NCBI GenBank assembly: GCA_022819855.1
Contig: JAJEGN010000009.1
Span: forward strand, 1-47,892
DNA: 47,892 nucleotides
DNA from: Gammaproteobacteria bacterium
GTDB taxonomy: Bacteria; Pseudomonadota; Gammaproteobacteria; Steroidobacterales; Rariloculaceae
Direction of reading: 5' to 3'
The position numbers and the translations under genes were made by a program. The notes beneath the pieces are model-generated. The model was not told where the DNA came from. It did not search any database and worked only from the letters and a program-made list of their open reading frames with translations. Of this stretch, positions 28,355 through 37,849 are shown piece after piece; position 1 is the first letter of the stretch, and each line of letters begins with the position of its first letter.

Positions 28355-29901
28355 CATATCGTCCGCGGGAGTTCGTGGTGCTGACCGCTCCCGGCATCCG
28401 CTTCCTCGCAAGCATCGCGGCGGGCGCGGCGCTGCCGCTCGCCTTCGCGCCGTTCGGCCAGTTCTGGGTCGCGCCGCTGTCCTACGCCGGACTGCTGTTC
28501 CTGTGGGGCGGCGCCTCGCCGCGCGGGGCGTTCGCGCTCGGCTTCGCTTACGGTGCGGCAAGCTTCCTCGCAGGGACCTACTGGACCTACATCAGCGTCC
28601 ACGAATTCGGGCAGGCCCCGATGGCTCTCGCCATTGCTCTGACGGGCGGCCTCGTGGTGGTGCTCGCGCTCTTCGTCGCCGCTGCGGGCTGGGCGGCGGC
28701 GCGCTGGTTTCGGACGACCGGTCCGGTCGCCTGGTTCGGCGTATTGCCGGCGCTCTTCGTCCTCACGGAATGGTTGCGCGGGTGGACATTCACGGGCTTC
28801 GGCTGGCTCTCGGCCGGTTACAGCCAGACTGACTCCTGGCTCATGGGCCTGGCCCCGGTCGTCGGCGTGAACGGCATGAGCTGGGCCGTCATGCTCAGCG
28901 CCGGCGCTCTTGTCGCCCTGGTTGCGGGAAGCTCGCGAACACGCGCGCGAGCGCTCGTGGCGTTGATCGTGCTCTGGGGCGGCGCGTGGGCGATTGCCGA
29001 CCTGCGCTGGACGGCGCCGACCGGCCGCGTCATCAGCGTCGCGCTCGTCCAGGGCGCGGTCCCGCAGGATCTGAAGTGGCTTCCGCAACAATTGCGCCCG
29101 ACGCTCGAGCTCTACCGCCGGCTCACGCTCGAGAGCGGCCGCCGCGAACTTGTCGTCTGGCCCGAGGCCGCGATTCCCGCACTTCACGAGCAGGTGTCGG
29201 TCGAACTCGACCAGATCAGGGGCGAGGTCGAGCAACTCGGCGCGGCCGTCATGTTCGGCATCCTGAGGCGCGACCCGGCGACGGATACGTTCCAGAACAC
29301 GCTCATGACGCTGACGGATCCGCCGTCGGTCTACGTCAAGCGGCATCTCGTGCCGTTCGGCGAGTACTTTCCCGTGCCGGGCTTCGTGCGCAACTGGATG
29401 CGCCTGATGAGCCTGCCCTACGTCGATGCCGAGCCGGGCGACGCGATGCAGCCGCCGCTCGAGCTGGTTGGCGAGAAGATCGGCGTCACGATCTGCTACG
29501 AAGACGTGTTCGGAGCGGAGCAGCTGCACTACCTGCCCGAGGCTACGTTGCTCGTCAACGTCAGCAACGACGCCTGGTTCGGCGACTCGATCGCGCCGCA
29601 TCAGCATCTGCAGATCGCGCGGCTCAGGGCCGCCGAGGCGGGACGCTATCTGCTGCGGTCGACGAACACGGGCATCACGGCGATCATCGATCCGCGCGGC
29701 CGGGTCGCAGACCGGCTGCCCCAGTTCGAACCCGGCGTGCTCGCCGATGCCGTGCAGCCCTTCACGGGCGCGACGCCGTACGCGCGCTGGGGCAACTGGC
29801 CAGTGGTGCTCGGTGCGGTACTGGTATTGCTCGGTACCCTGGCCTGGGGCATCCGCGTCAGTGCAAGTTCAAAACCGTCGTCCTCGCGACCTGGCGATTG
29901 A
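28351..29901 (+). CDS. lnt: Apolipoprotein N-acyltransferase
   Basis: 516 residues. Several N-terminal membrane helices lie within about residues 15-220, followed by a periplasmic nitrilase-like domain and a final helix near the C-terminus. The catalytic triad is visible: Glu272 (VVWPEAAIP), Lys330 (YVKRHLVPFGEYFP) and Cys382 (TICYEDVFG), matching E. coli Glu267, Lys335 and Cys387. It adds the third acyl chain to lipoproteins such as LptE. The start is uncertain: TTG 28351 overlaps the ybeX stop, while GTG 28378 has GGGAG six bases upstream. Confidence 0.95.
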   Translation: MTYRPREFVVLTAPGIRFLASIAAGAALPLAFAPFGQFWVAPLSYAGLLFLWGGASPRGAFALGFAYGAASFLAGTYWTYISVHEFGQAPMALAIALTGGLVVVLALFVAAAGWAAARWFRTTGPVAWFGVLPALFVLTEWLRGWTFTGFGWLSAGYSQTDSWLMGLAPVVGVNGMSWAVMLSAGALVALVAGSSRTRARALVALIVLWGGAWAIADLRWTAPTGRVISVALVQGAVPQDLKWLPQQLRPTLELYRRLTLESGRRELVVWPEAAIPALHEQVSVELDQIRGEVEQLGAAVMFGILRRDPATDTFQNTLMTLTDPPSVYVKRHLVPFGEYFPVPGFVRNWMRLMSLPYVDAEPGDAMQPPLELVGEKIGVTICYEDVFGAEQLHYLPEATLLVNVSNDAWFGDSIAPHQHLQIARLRAAEAGRYLLRSTNTGITAIIDPRGRVADRLPQFEPGVLADAVQPFTGATPYARWGNWPVVLGAVLVLLGTLAWGIRVSASSKPSSSRPGD

Positions 29902-29953
29902 GGCGGACATCGAGCCGGATCCGGGAATGTCGGGGTAAGTCCTGAGCACGCGT

Positions 29954-30013
29954 GGTTCCGGAAGACAGGCGCGACATCGCGCTGTGACGTCGTGCGGAAC
30001 CGGCAGCCGGTTC
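29954..30013. terminator. Nested hairpins between convergent lnt and leuS
   Basis: An outer stem GGTTCCG 29954-29960 / CGGAACC 29995-30001 encloses a second stem (ACA-GCGCG 29965-29973 with one bulge, loop ACAT, CGCGC-TGT 29978-29985). A competing stem GAACCGG 29997-30003 / CCGGTTC 30007-30013 overlaps the leuS stop. The position in a convergent gap fits a bidirectional terminator, but no T-tracts are present. Confidence 0.4.
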
Positions 30014-32627
30014 AGTTGGCGACGACGAAATTGACGATCCGCCCGGGCACGTAGATTTCGCGCCTGATCGCCTTGCCCTGGAGATGGCGACGGACGTTCT
30101 GCGCGTCGCGGGCCAGTTCCAGTACGCGGTCCTTGCCGGCATCGGCGGGAATCTCGACGTTGCCGCGCGCCTTGCCATTGACCTGTATGGCGATCGTGAG
30201 CGTGTCTTCAACGAGCAGTTCCGGGTCGGCTTGCGGCCAGGGCTGATACGCCAGCGTCTCCTCGTGGCCGAGCCGCTGCCAGAGTTCCTCGGCGATGTGC
30301 GGGGCGAGCGGCGCGAGCAGCAGCACCAGTTGTTCGGCAATCTCATGCGGCACCGTCTGCCACTTGTTCGCGGCGTTGGTGAATTCCATGAGTGCGGCGA
30401 TCGCGGTGTTCAGGCGCAGCGCTTCGATGTCGTCGGTGACCTTGGCGATCGTCCGGTGCATGAGCCGCGCCTGTTCGGTCGACGGTTCGGCGCCGGTGAC
30501 CGTGGCCTTGAGGCCATCGCCGCTCGTATCGACGAGCAGCCGCCAGACCCGGTTCAGAAAGCGGTAGGGACCCTCGACACCGCTCGTACGCCACGGCTTG
30601 GCCTGCTCGAGCGGTCCGAGGAACATCTCGAAGAGCCGGAACGCGTCAGCGCCGAAGCGTTCGATGATCCCATCGGGATTGACGACGTTGCCGCGGCTCT
30701 TGCTCATCTTGTAGGCGCGCGCATCGACGGCGATCGACGGGTCTTCGGCGAGCACGAAGTGATCGCCCGCCTTGACGACATCGTCTTCGGTCAGGCGTTC
30801 GCTCGTCAGATTGGCGCCGGTGCCGGTGTCCCGGCCGCCGCGCACCCGGTCGGCCGAGACCGCTTCGCCCGCGTCGTTGACGTACTTCGTGTATTCGAGC
30901 TCGCCGAGGATCGTACCCTGGTGCACGAGCTTCGTGAACGGTTCCGGCGTCGACACGAAGCCCGCGTCGTACAGGACCTTGTGCCAGAAGCGCGCGTAGA
31001 GCAGGTGCAGCACGGCGTGTTCCTGGCCGCCGACGTAAAGATCCACCGGCATCCAGTAGCTTTCGAGTTCCGGATCCACGAGGTGCTCGGGGTTGTCGGG
31101 ATCGATGTAGCGAAGGTAGTACCAGCACGACCCTGCCCACTGCGGCATGACGTTCGTCTCGCGCCGTGCGGGCCTGCCGTCGACGGGGCTCTCGGTATCG
31201 AGCCAGTCCGCGGCCGCGGCCAGCGGTCCCTCGATCGAACCGCTTGGCTTGAAGCTCTCCAGTTCCGGCAAAGTCAGGGGCAGTGCGTCGTCGGGCAGAA
31301 CTTCCGGCTCGTCGTCGACAAAGACGATCGGAAACGGTTCGCCCCAGTAGCGCTGCCTCGAGAAGAGCCAGTCGCGCAGCTTGTAATTCGTGTGGCGCCG
31401 GCCATTCCCTTCGGCCTCGAGCCAGTCGATCATGCGCTCCTTCGCGGCTTCGACATTGAGGCCGTTGAGGAATCCACTGTTGATCGTGACGCCGTCACCG
31501 AGCCAGGCATCCCCGTCGAAGTCGGGCGGCGGCTCGACGGTGCGGACGATCGGCAGCCCGAACTGGCTTGCGAACTCCCAGTCGCGGTTGTCCTGAGCCG
31601 GCACGGCCATGATCGCTCCGGTGCCGTAGCTTGCGAGCACGTAGTCCGCGACCCAGATCGGTATCCGTTCGCCGCTTCCCGGGTTGATCGCGTACGCGCC
31701 CGTGAAAACTCCGGTTTTCTCCTTCTGTAGCTGCGTGCGTTCCAGTTCGCTGCGGCTCGCGGCCTGGTCCCGGTAGCGACTGACCGCGTCTCGATGGTCG
31801 TCGGTCGTCAGTTCGTCGACGAGCTCGTGCTCGGGCGCGAGCACCATGTAGGTCGCCCCGAACAGCGTATCCTGCCTCGTCGTGAACACCCGGATTTCCG
31901 TGCCGGGGGCGTCGGCGACCGCAAAGACGATCTCGGCTCCGTCGCTGCGGCCGATCCAGTTGCGCTGCATCTCCTTCGTGCTGTCGGGCCAGTCGAGATC
32001 GTCGAGACCGGCGAGCAGCGCGTCTGCGTACTCCGTGATCCTGAGCACCCACTGCCGCAGCGGCCGGCGCACGCACTCGAATCCGCCAATGTCGGACTTG
32101 CCGTCGATGACCTCCTCGTTGGCAAGCGTCGTGCCGAGTTCCGGGCACCACCAGACGGGCTGTTCGTCGCGGTAGGCGAGTCCCCTTTCGAACAGTTGCT
32201 TGAAGATCCACTGCGTCCAGCGGTAATAGGCGGGGTCCGTGGTATCGACCTCGCGAGCCCAGTCGTAGGAAAAGCCGAGCGCCTTGAGCTGGTCGCGGAA
32301 GCGCGCGACGTTTCTTTCGGTGGCAACCCGCGGGTGGATCCCGGTCCTGATCGCATACTGCTCGGTCGGCAGGCCGAAGGCGTCCCAGCCGATCGGGTGC
32401 AGCACATTGAAGCCGCGCATGCGCTTGTAGCGTGCGACGATGTCCGAGGCCGTGTAGCCCTCGGGGTGACCGACGTGCAGGCCCTTTCCGCTCGGATAGG
32501 GAAACATGTCGAGGATGTAGTACTTCGGGCGCGAGGTATCGGGCCGGACGGGCGTGCGGAACGTCCCGTTCCGTTCCCAGTAGTCCTGCCACTTGGCTTC
32601 GAGCTCCCTGAATGGGTAGCCTGCCAT
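30012..32627 (-). CDS. leuS: Leucine--tRNA ligase
   Basis: 871 residues (E. coli 860). It is a class I synthetase with the HIGH-type motif HVGH at 51-54 ([17 protein letters not shown]), a CP1 editing domain in the middle, and KMSKS at 640-644. It charges tRNA-Leu and edits mischarged norvaline and isoleucine. It is on the minus strand, convergent with lnt and divergent from lptE, whereas in E. coli leuS heads a leuS-lptE-holA-nadD operon. The start [14 protein letters not shown] is family-like. Confidence 0.96.
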   Translation of the reverse strand: MAGYPFRELEAKWQDYWERNGTFRTPVRPDTSRPKYYILDMFPYPSGKGLHVGHPEGYTASDIVARYKRMRGFNVLHPIGWDAFGLPTEQYAIRTGIHPRVATERNVARFRDQLKALGFSYDWAREVDTTDPAYYRWTQWIFKQLFERGLAYRDEQPVWWCPELGTTLANEEVIDGKSDIGGFECVRRPLRQWVLRITEYADALLAGLDDLDWPDSTKEMQRNWIGRSDGAEIVFAVADAPGTEIRVFTTRQDTLFGATYMVLAPEHELVDELTTDDHRDAVSRYRDQAASRSELERTQLQKEKTGVFTGAYAINPGSGERIPIWVADYVLASYGTGAIMAVPAQDNRDWEFASQFGLPIVRTVEPPPDFDGDAWLGDGVTINSGFLNGLNVEAAKERMIDWLEAEGNGRRHTNYKLRDWLFSRQRYWGEPFPIVFVDDEPEVLPDDALPLTLPELESFKPSGSIEGPLAAAADWLDTESPVDGRPARRETNVMPQWAGSCWYYLRYIDPDNPEHLVDPELESYWMPVDLYVGGQEHAVLHLLYARFWHKVLYDAGFVSTPEPFTKLVHQGTILGELEYTKYVNDAGEAVSADRVRGGRDTGTGANLTSERLTEDDVVKAGDHFVLAEDPSIAVDARAYKMSKSRGNVVNPDGIIERFGADAFRLFEMFLGPLEQAKPWRTSGVEGPYRFLNRVWRLLVDTSGDGLKATVTGAEPSTEQARLMHRTIAKVTDDIEALRLNTAIAALMEFTNAANKWQTVPHEIAEQLVLLLAPLAPHIAEELWQRLGHEETLAYQPWPQADPELLVEDTLTIAIQVNGKARGNVEIPADAGKDRVLELARDAQNVRRHLQGKAIRREIYVPGRIVNFVVAN

Positions 32628-32730
32628 ACGTCACCCTTGTCGGCCCGCGCGAGCGCCGGCTTGTCAAACTCGGGCGAATGCTCAATGCTTGGCGAGGGTG
32701 TTGTCAACGGTTCCGGGTTGGAGGACGGCG

Positions 32731-33273
32731 ATGGATCGATCGGTTGACGGATGCCGTTTCGCGGCCGGAAAGCGCCTCGCAATGTTGCTCGCGCTTGGCT
32801 TCGCCGCGGCCGCAGCCGCCGGCTGCGGCTTCCAGCTCGAAGGTTCCGGAGCGTTGCCGTCGGCCATGGCGCAGACCTATGTCGATGCCGTGCGGCCGGG
32901 ATCGGAGTTCCTCGGCAGTCTGCGGGAAGTGCTGCGCCGGCGCGGGCTCGAGGTCGTGCGCGATCCGGCACAGGCGACGGCGACACTCGAAATCACCGAG
33001 GACAGCAGCGGTCAGCGGGTGCTGTCGGTGTCGGCCAGGAACATACCGCGCGAGTACGAGATCTTCTATGCGGTCACGTTCACGCTGCGGGTCGGCTCCG
33101 AAGCGCTCCTTGAATCCGAATCGCTCGTGATGACGCGCGGCTACACCTACGACGAGACCCAGGTGCTCGGCAAGAGCCGGGAGGAGGACACGCTGCGCGA
33201 AGCCCTGGCCGACGACCTCGCGCTACAGGTCCTACGCCGCATCCAGGCGCTCAGCGCGCAGGCGTCGCTGTAG
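32731..33273 (+). CDS. lptE: LPS-assembly lipoprotein LptE
   Basis: 180 residues. The ATG at 32731 follows GGAGGA at 32720-32725; an in-frame start 42 bases upstream lacks a site. An N-terminal signal ends in a lipobox AAGC with Cys32 (LGFAAAAAAGCGFQLEG), and GCGFxLxG is typical of LptE/RlpB. It is an outer-membrane plug of LptD in LPS insertion. The rest matches the family in size and in a conserved start, though overall similarity is low. Its E. coli neighbours leuS and holA are near but not adjacent. Confidence 0.88.
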   Translation: MDRSVDGCRFAAGKRLAMLLALGFAAAAAAGCGFQLEGSGALPSAMAQTYVDAVRPGSEFLGSLREVLRRRGLEVVRDPAQATATLEITEDSSGQRVLSVSARNIPREYEIFYAVTFTLRVGSEALLESESLVMTRGYTYDETQVLGKSREEDTLREALADDLALQVLRRIQALSAQASL

Positions 33274-33295
33274 TGCCCCGCCCTGGTCCGGGGCA
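33274..33295 (+). other. Hairpin immediately after lptE
   Basis: TGCCCCG at 33274-33280 and CGGGGCA at 33289-33295 are perfect inverted repeats around an eight-base loop, starting at the first base after the lptE stop. No T-run follows directly. It could end the lptE transcript or stabilise its 3' end, separating it from the reductase gene 89 bases downstream. Confidence 0.4.
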
Positions 33296-33362
33296 GCGCG
33301 GCCACGAAGTTTCGACTCCCGGTCCGGAAGTTCTGACGACAGATGCCGGAGTGCGCACATAG

Positions 33363-34130
33363 ATGCCGTTGACCGAGGTCCAGGTTCACGGCGCCGCGGT
33401 CTGGACAGTGATCGCGCTCGCCATCGTCACCTTCGTCTACCTGATGCGCATCACCGCGCCTTACGGCCGCCACTACACCGGCAGCGGGTGGGGGCCGCAC
33501 ATCGACAACAGGCTCGGCTGGGTCGTCATGGAGTTGCCGACAACGGCGGTGTTCGCGGCGATCTATTTCGCCGGCGACGCGGCCTGGAATGCGGTGCCGC
33601 TCGTGTTCCTTTTCATGTGGCAAGGCCACTACCTGCACCGGACGTTCGTCTATCCGTTTCGAACGCGGACCGCCGGCCGCAGGATTCCACTCATGGTCGT
33701 GGGCACGGGGGTCGTCTTCAATTCGCTCAATGCCTACGTGAATGCCCGGTTCATCTCGAGCATCGGCGAATACGGCGTCGAATGGCTGGCCGATCCCCGT
33801 TTTCTGATCGGCGCCGCGATCTTCCTTTCGGGAATGGCGCTGAATGTCCACTCCGACAACATTCTGTTGAGGCTCAGAAGGGCGAACGACAGCGGGTATT
33901 CCTTACCGGAAGGGGGCGCGTTCCGGTACGTGTCCTGTCCGAACTACCTCGGTGAAATCATCGAGTGGGCCGGCTGGGCGGTAGCCACCTGGTCGCCGGC
34001 CGGGTTCGCCTTCTTCCTCTATACCGCCGCCAACCTCGCGCCCAGGGCGCGCAGCAACCATGCGTGGTACCGCGAGCGCTTCACCGACTACCCTCGCCAG
34101 CGCAGGGCGCTTGTACCGGGAGTCTTTTGA
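33363..34130 (+). CDS. Steroid 5-alpha-reductase (SRD5A) homologue
   Basis: 255 residues, the length of human SRD5A1/2 (259/254) and similar along the whole chain. It is a hydrophobic protein with about six or seven helices. Family landmarks: APYGRH near residue 32; the catalytic-type Glu57 in MELP (same number as Glu57 of human SRD5A2); Tyr90 in HYLHRTFVYPF, equivalent to human Tyr91; and the NADPH-binding end DPRFLIG, NVHSDNILLRLR, GGAFRYVSCPNYLGEIIEW and YPRQRRALVP. The known reaction is NADPH reduction of a 3-oxo-delta4 steroid double bond in membranes. The bacterial substrate here is unknown. It is placed alone between lptE and convergent hisI. Confidence 0.88.
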   Translation: MPLTEVQVHGAAVWTVIALAIVTFVYLMRITAPYGRHYTGSGWGPHIDNRLGWVVMELPTTAVFAAIYFAGDAAWNAVPLVFLFMWQGHYLHRTFVYPFRTRTAGRRIPLMVVGTGVVFNSLNAYVNARFISSIGEYGVEWLADPRFLIGAAIFLSGMALNVHSDNILLRLRRANDSGYSLPEGGAFRYVSCPNYLGEIIEWAGWAVATWSPAGFAFFLYTAANLAPRARSNHAWYRERFTDYPRQRRALVPGVF

Positions 34131-34154
34131 GCGGCCCCGGCTGAAGTGCAGGCC

Positions 34155-34628
34155 TCAGACCTGCGTCGGATTCGGCGCGTCGCCGTAGACCTCTTCGGGA
34201 TCGAAGACTTTCTCGGTATCCGTGAACTCGAGGGTCACCGCCCGGCCATCGGACCCGGGTAGCGGAACGCGGCGATAGAAGCATGAGCGATATCCGACGT
34301 GGCAGCTCGCGCCGCCGGCGACGTCGACCCTGAGCCAGACACAGTCCTGGTCGTCGTCGATCAACAGTTCCCGGACCTTCTGGACCAGGCCGCTCGTGGC
34401 GCCCTTGTGCCAGAGCACCTGCCGGCTGCGGCTGAAGTAGTGGGCTTCGCCCGTCTGGATCGTCCGTTCGAGCGCTTCGTCGTTCATGTAGCCGAGCATG
34501 AGCACTTCGCCCGAGTCGAAATCGGTCGTTACGGCCGGTATCAGGCCGTCCGCGTCGAACCTTGGTGCGAGTTCGGTGCCTTCCTCGACTTGCTCGACGC
34601 TGACGCGCGCGCGGTATCTGCTCGACAT
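34155..34628 (-). CDS. hisI: Phosphoribosyl-AMP cyclohydrolase
   Basis: 157 residues, the monofunctional form without a HisE domain. Motifs: [29 protein letters not shown], the metal-binding [12 protein letters not shown] and [14 protein letters not shown] with the catalytic and zinc cysteines. It opens the adenine ring of phosphoribosyl-AMP in histidine synthesis. No other his gene is in the window. Its own promoter is seen upstream. It is convergent with the SRD5A homologue 24 bases away. Confidence 0.93.
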   Translation of the reverse strand: MSSRYRARVSVEQVEEGTELAPRFDADGLIPAVTTDFDSGEVLMLGYMNDEALERTIQTGEAHYFSRSRQVLWHKGATSGLVQKVRELLIDDDQDCVWLRVDVAGGASCHVGYRSCFYRRVPLPGSDGRAVTLEFTDTEKVFDPEEVYGDAPNPTQV

Positions 34629-34661
34629 TGGCGTTCAGTCCGTAGCTGCCTGCAGCCTGCG

Positions 34662-34667
34662 ATTATA
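34662..34667 (-). promoter_or_regulatory. Perfect -10 element upstream of hisI
   Basis: The minus strand reads TATAAT here, 33 bases upstream of the hisI ATG, placing a start near 34655. A matching -35 is not clear (TTCTGC-like with short spacing). It lies in the 182-base divergent gap between hisI and cysS; on the plus strand a TATCAT-like -10 near 34767 may serve cysS, but its -35 is poor. Confidence 0.45.
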
Positions 34668-34810
34668 GGCCAGCAGCCCGTGGCAGAACCCCGCGTTGCA
34701 CTGGGACCGGAGCTTCTGCCACAGGCTGCCCGACCCCGCAAGCGCTCAGGGTCGGTTACGACACTTGATATCATTGGCGGCGCCGCAAATCCCGCGGCCG
34801 GTTTCATGTC

Positions 34811-36199
34811 ATGGCGCTTCACCTCTACAACACGTTGAGCCGTGCGCGCGAGCGGTTTGTGCCCGCGGATCCGTCGCGCGTCACGATGTACGTCTGCGGA
34901 CCGACGGTCTACAACTTCTCGCACATCGGCAATGCGCGCCCGTACGTGGTGTTCGACGTGCTCGCGCGCCTGCTGCGGCGTTCGTATCGGCTCGTCTACG
35001 CGCGAAACTTCACCGACGTCGACGACAAGATCAACGCGGCTGCGCGTGCGGAGGGGATCGGGATCGGGGAGCTGACCGGGCGCTATATCGGTGCGTTTCA
35101 CGAGGACATGCAAGCGCTCGGCGTGCTCGAACCCGACGTCGAGCCGCGCGTCACGGCGCACATTCCCGAGATCATCGCTTTCATCGAGCGACTCATCGAG
35201 TCCGGGCACGCCTATGAGGCCGAGTCCCACGTGCTCTTCAGCGTGGCGTCGTACGCGCACTACGGTGAGCTGTCGCGCCGCAGCCGTGACGACATGATCG
35301 CCGGTGCACGAGTGGAAATCGCGCCGCACAAGCGCGATGCGGCCGACTTCGTGCTGTGGAAGCCTTCGGACGCCGACGTCGTCGGTTGGGACAGCCCGTG
35401 GGGGCGTGGCCGGCCCGGCTGGCACATCGAGTGCTCGGCGATGGTCGCGGCGCATCTCGGCACGACGATCGACATTCACGGCGGCGGGCAGGATCTGGTT
35501 TTTCCGCATCACGAAAACGAGTCCGCGCAGAGCCGCTGCGCGCACGGCGGCGAAGCGTTCTGCCGCTACTGGCTGCACAACGGGCTCGTGCGCGCCGACA
35601 GCGAGAAGATGTCGAAGTCGGTCGGCAACATACGGCTGGTTCGCGAGTTGCTCGAGGAGTGGCCGGGCGAGGTCGTGCGCCTGGCGCTGCTGACTGCGCA
35701 CTACCGCCAACCGCTGGACTGGTCGCAGCAACTCGCCGTCGAGGCGCGGCAGAAGCTCGACCGGATGTACGGTGCGCTGCGCGACGCGGGTGTCGGGGGT
35801 CCCGCGAGCGGTGTGGACGAAGATCCGCCGTCCGCCGTGCTCGCGGCGCTGGAGGCGGACCTCAACACGCCGCAAGCGCTCGCGGAACTCTTCGAGTTCG
35901 TCCGCACGGCGAACCGCAGCAGCGATGCCGGCGAACGGTTCGCCGCCGCACGGGCGTTGCGCGCCGGAGCGAGCCTGCTGGGTCTGCTGCAGCGCGATCC
36001 TTCCGAGTGGTTCGCCGGCGACGGGGCGAAGGACGGTGAACTGTCCGACGCCGACATTGATGCGCTGATCGAACAGCGCGAGGCGCTGCGCCGGGAACGA
36101 AAGTTCACCGAAGCCGATGCGATACGCGACAGGCTGGCAGACCTCGGAATCGTGCTTGAGGATGTCGCGGGCGGCACACGCTGGCGCCGCGCGCGGTGA
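34811..36199 (+). CDS. cysS: Cysteine--tRNA ligase
   Basis: 462 residues (E. coli 461). It is class I: the HIGH motif is HIGN at 38-41 and KMSKS at 266-270. Zinc ligands that recognise cysteine are visible: Cys29 (MYVCGPTVY), a Cys in GWHIECSAM, and His/Glu in FPHHENE. It charges tRNA-Cys. It heads a six-gene plus-strand run, cysS-yidD-Trm112-holA-nadD-rsfS. Confidence 0.96.
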   Translation: MALHLYNTLSRARERFVPADPSRVTMYVCGPTVYNFSHIGNARPYVVFDVLARLLRRSYRLVYARNFTDVDDKINAAARAEGIGIGELTGRYIGAFHEDMQALGVLEPDVEPRVTAHIPEIIAFIERLIESGHAYEAESHVLFSVASYAHYGELSRRSRDDMIAGARVEIAPHKRDAADFVLWKPSDADVVGWDSPWGRGRPGWHIECSAMVAAHLGTTIDIHGGGQDLVFPHHENESAQSRCAHGGEAFCRYWLHNGLVRADSEKMSKSVGNIRLVRELLEEWPGEVVRLALLTAHYRQPLDWSQQLAVEARQKLDRMYGALRDAGVGGPASGVDEDPPSAVLAALEADLNTPQALAELFEFVRTANRSSDAGERFAAARALRAGASLLGLLQRDPSEWFAGDGAKDGELSDADIDALIEQREALRRERKFTEADAIRDRLADLGIVLEDVAGGTRWRRAR

Positions 36200-36206
36200 C
36201 AGCCGT

Positions 36207-36476
36207 ATGACCGAACCGTTGAAGCGCATCTCGAACGGCGTCGGCCGCGGGATGATCGGGCTGATCCGCATTTACCGCTTCCTGCTCTCGCCCTGGTTCG
36301 GATGGCATTGCCGCCACGTTCCGACCTGCTCCGCCTACGCCGTGGAGGCGATCGAACGCTTCGGCCCGTTGCGCGGCGCCTGGCTCACCGCCGCGCGTCT
36401 CGCGCGGTGTCAGCCCTGGGGGACATCCGGTTACGACCCGGTACCGGAGATTCGGGGCACAGTCCGCAGAAATTGA
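36207..36476 (+). CDS. yidD: Membrane protein insertion efficiency factor YidD
   Basis: 89 residues starting [18 protein letters not shown], seven bases after cysS. The family core is clear: [31 protein letters not shown] followed by [14 protein letters not shown], with the three conserved cysteines. It is an amphipathic inner-membrane-associated protein that helps YidC. In most bacteria it lies in rpmH-rnpA-yidD-yidC; its position after cysS is unusual. The longer open frame upstream overlaps cysS. Confidence 0.92.
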   Translation: MTEPLKRISNGVGRGMIGLIRIYRFLLSPWFGWHCRHVPTCSAYAVEAIERFGPLRGAWLTAARLARCQPWGTSGYDPVPEIRGTVRRN

Positions 36477-36538
36477 CCCTGCGGCTGTCGCGAAGGACTG
36501 CTAGACTCGGCATTGAATCGATCCACGGAGGCCCGCGG

Positions 36539-36817
36539 GTGGCCATTGACCCGGCGCTGCTCGACATCATCTGTTGTCCTGTGACCCACCAACCGCTTGC
36601 AACGCTTGCGGCGAGCGAATTGACGCGGCTGAATCGGCTCATTGAGCAGCAGCAGATCAGGAACGGCGACGGGGAAGTCGTGGAAACAATGCTCGACCAG
36701 GCGCTCGTGACGCGCGACGGCCGCCTGGCCTATCCGGTCCGCGACGGCATTCCCGTACTGCTCGCCGAGCAGGGTATCGCGCTCGTCCAGATCGAAAACG
36801 CCGAGGGTCGCAGTTGA
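36539..36817 (+). CDS. Trm112/YcaR-family small protein
   Basis: 92 residues from a GTG with GGAGG at 36527-36531. It starts VAIDPALLDIICCPVTHQPL and ends near GRLAYPVRDGIPVLL, the Trm112-like core. It is longer than E. coli YcaR (60) because of a helical insertion (about residues 25-50). The usual CPxC zinc pair is reduced to CCPVT, so zinc binding is doubtful. The proposed role is as a small activator or scaffold of methyltransferases; the true partner here is unknown. It overlaps the TTG start of holA. Confidence 0.82.
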   Translation: MAIDPALLDIICCPVTHQPLATLAASELTRLNRLIEQQQIRNGDGEVVETMLDQALVTRDGRLAYPVRDGIPVLLAEQGIALVQIENAEGRS

Positions 36818-37839
36818 AGCTGCCGCTCCGCCGACTCCCGTCGCATCTGCAGGGCCAACTGGCCGGGTTCTACCTCGTCGGCGGAACTGAGCCGCTGCTC
36901 GTCGGTGAAGCCCTCGAGAAGATTCGCGACGCTGCACGAGCCTCGGGCTTCGAGGAGCGGGAACTGCACACGGTCGGCGCACAGTTTCCCTGGGCGGAAC
37001 TCGAAGCCGGTTCCAACAATCTTTCGCTGTTCGGGACTCGGCGCATCCTCGAAATCAGGTTGCCGTCGCCGAGTCCGGGAAATCAGGGCGCGCGCGTGCT
37101 GCGCGCGCTGGCCGAGCGACAGACCCCGGACTGCCTCGTCGTTGTCGCGGTCACCGGCAGGCCCGATGCCCGAACCGCCTGGGTCAAGGCGGTGGACGCG
37201 AGCGGCGTGATCGTGGAGGTCTGGCCGGTCGACCGTCAGGAATTGCCGCGCTGGATCGGCGAGCGCTCTGCCGCGCTCGGACTGCGGCTCACGGCGGGCG
37301 CGGCGGCGCTCCTGGCCGACCGCGTCGAGGGCAACCTGCTCGCGGCCGACCAGGAACTCAAGAAACTCGCGCTGACGATCAGCGACGGCCGTGTGGACGA
37401 GGACACGATATTCGAAGCGGTTGCGAACAGCGCCCGATTCGACGTGTTTCGTCTGGGCGACGCCGTTACGGACGGCGACGCGGCCCGCGCCGTGACCGTG
37501 CTCGACGGCTTGCGTGCGGAAGGCGTGGATCCGGTTCGTGTATGCTGGGTGCTGAGCCGTGAGATCGGGCGGTTGACCAGACTGAAGAGCGCCGTTCAAC
37601 AGGGTGAAAACATCGATCGCGCCTTGCAGCGTCACGGCGTCTGGCGCCGCCGGATGCCGGCGGTCAAACGTGCGCTCGGCCGTTTCGACGGCCACCGTCT
37701 CAAGGATTTGCTGGCCCGCGCGGCCCGCACCGACAACACGGTCAAGGGACGCGCTGCCGGCGATCCCTGGGTCGCGGTGACCGCGCTCGTGCTCGCGGCC
37801 GTCGATCCCGGGTCGCAGGCGCCGCGGGTTACGCGTTGA
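36814..37839 (+). CDS. holA: DNA polymerase III subunit delta
   Basis: 341 residues (E. coli 343), with a TTG start in TTGA overlapping the previous stop. The N-terminal segment GFYLVGGTEPLLVGEALEKIRDAA and the NLSLFGTRRILEIRLP strand are typical of the clamp-loader delta wrench, followed by an AAA+-like fold and a C-terminal collar domain. It opens the beta clamp. It is followed ten bases later by nadD, as in E. coli. Confidence 0.93.
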   Translation: MKLPLRRLPSHLQGQLAGFYLVGGTEPLLVGEALEKIRDAARASGFEERELHTVGAQFPWAELEAGSNNLSLFGTRRILEIRLPSPSPGNQGARVLRALAERQTPDCLVVVAVTGRPDARTAWVKAVDASGVIVEVWPVDRQELPRWIGERSAALGLRLTAGAAALLADRVEGNLLAADQELKKLALTISDGRVDEDTIFEAVANSARFDVFRLGDAVTDGDAARAVTVLDGLRAEGVDPVRVCWVLSREIGRLTRLKSAVQQGENIDRALQRHGVWRRRMPAVKRALGRFDGHRLKDLLARAARTDNTVKGRAAGDPWVAVTALVLAAVDPGSQAPRVTR

Positions 37840-37849
37840 CCGCGAACAG

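Noticed and set aside
32662..32707. Two perfect TTGACA hexamers on the minus strand upstream of leuS
   Set aside because: No acceptable -10 lies 16-18 bases downstream of either (best is GAGCAT after 18), so a leuS promoter could not be supported.
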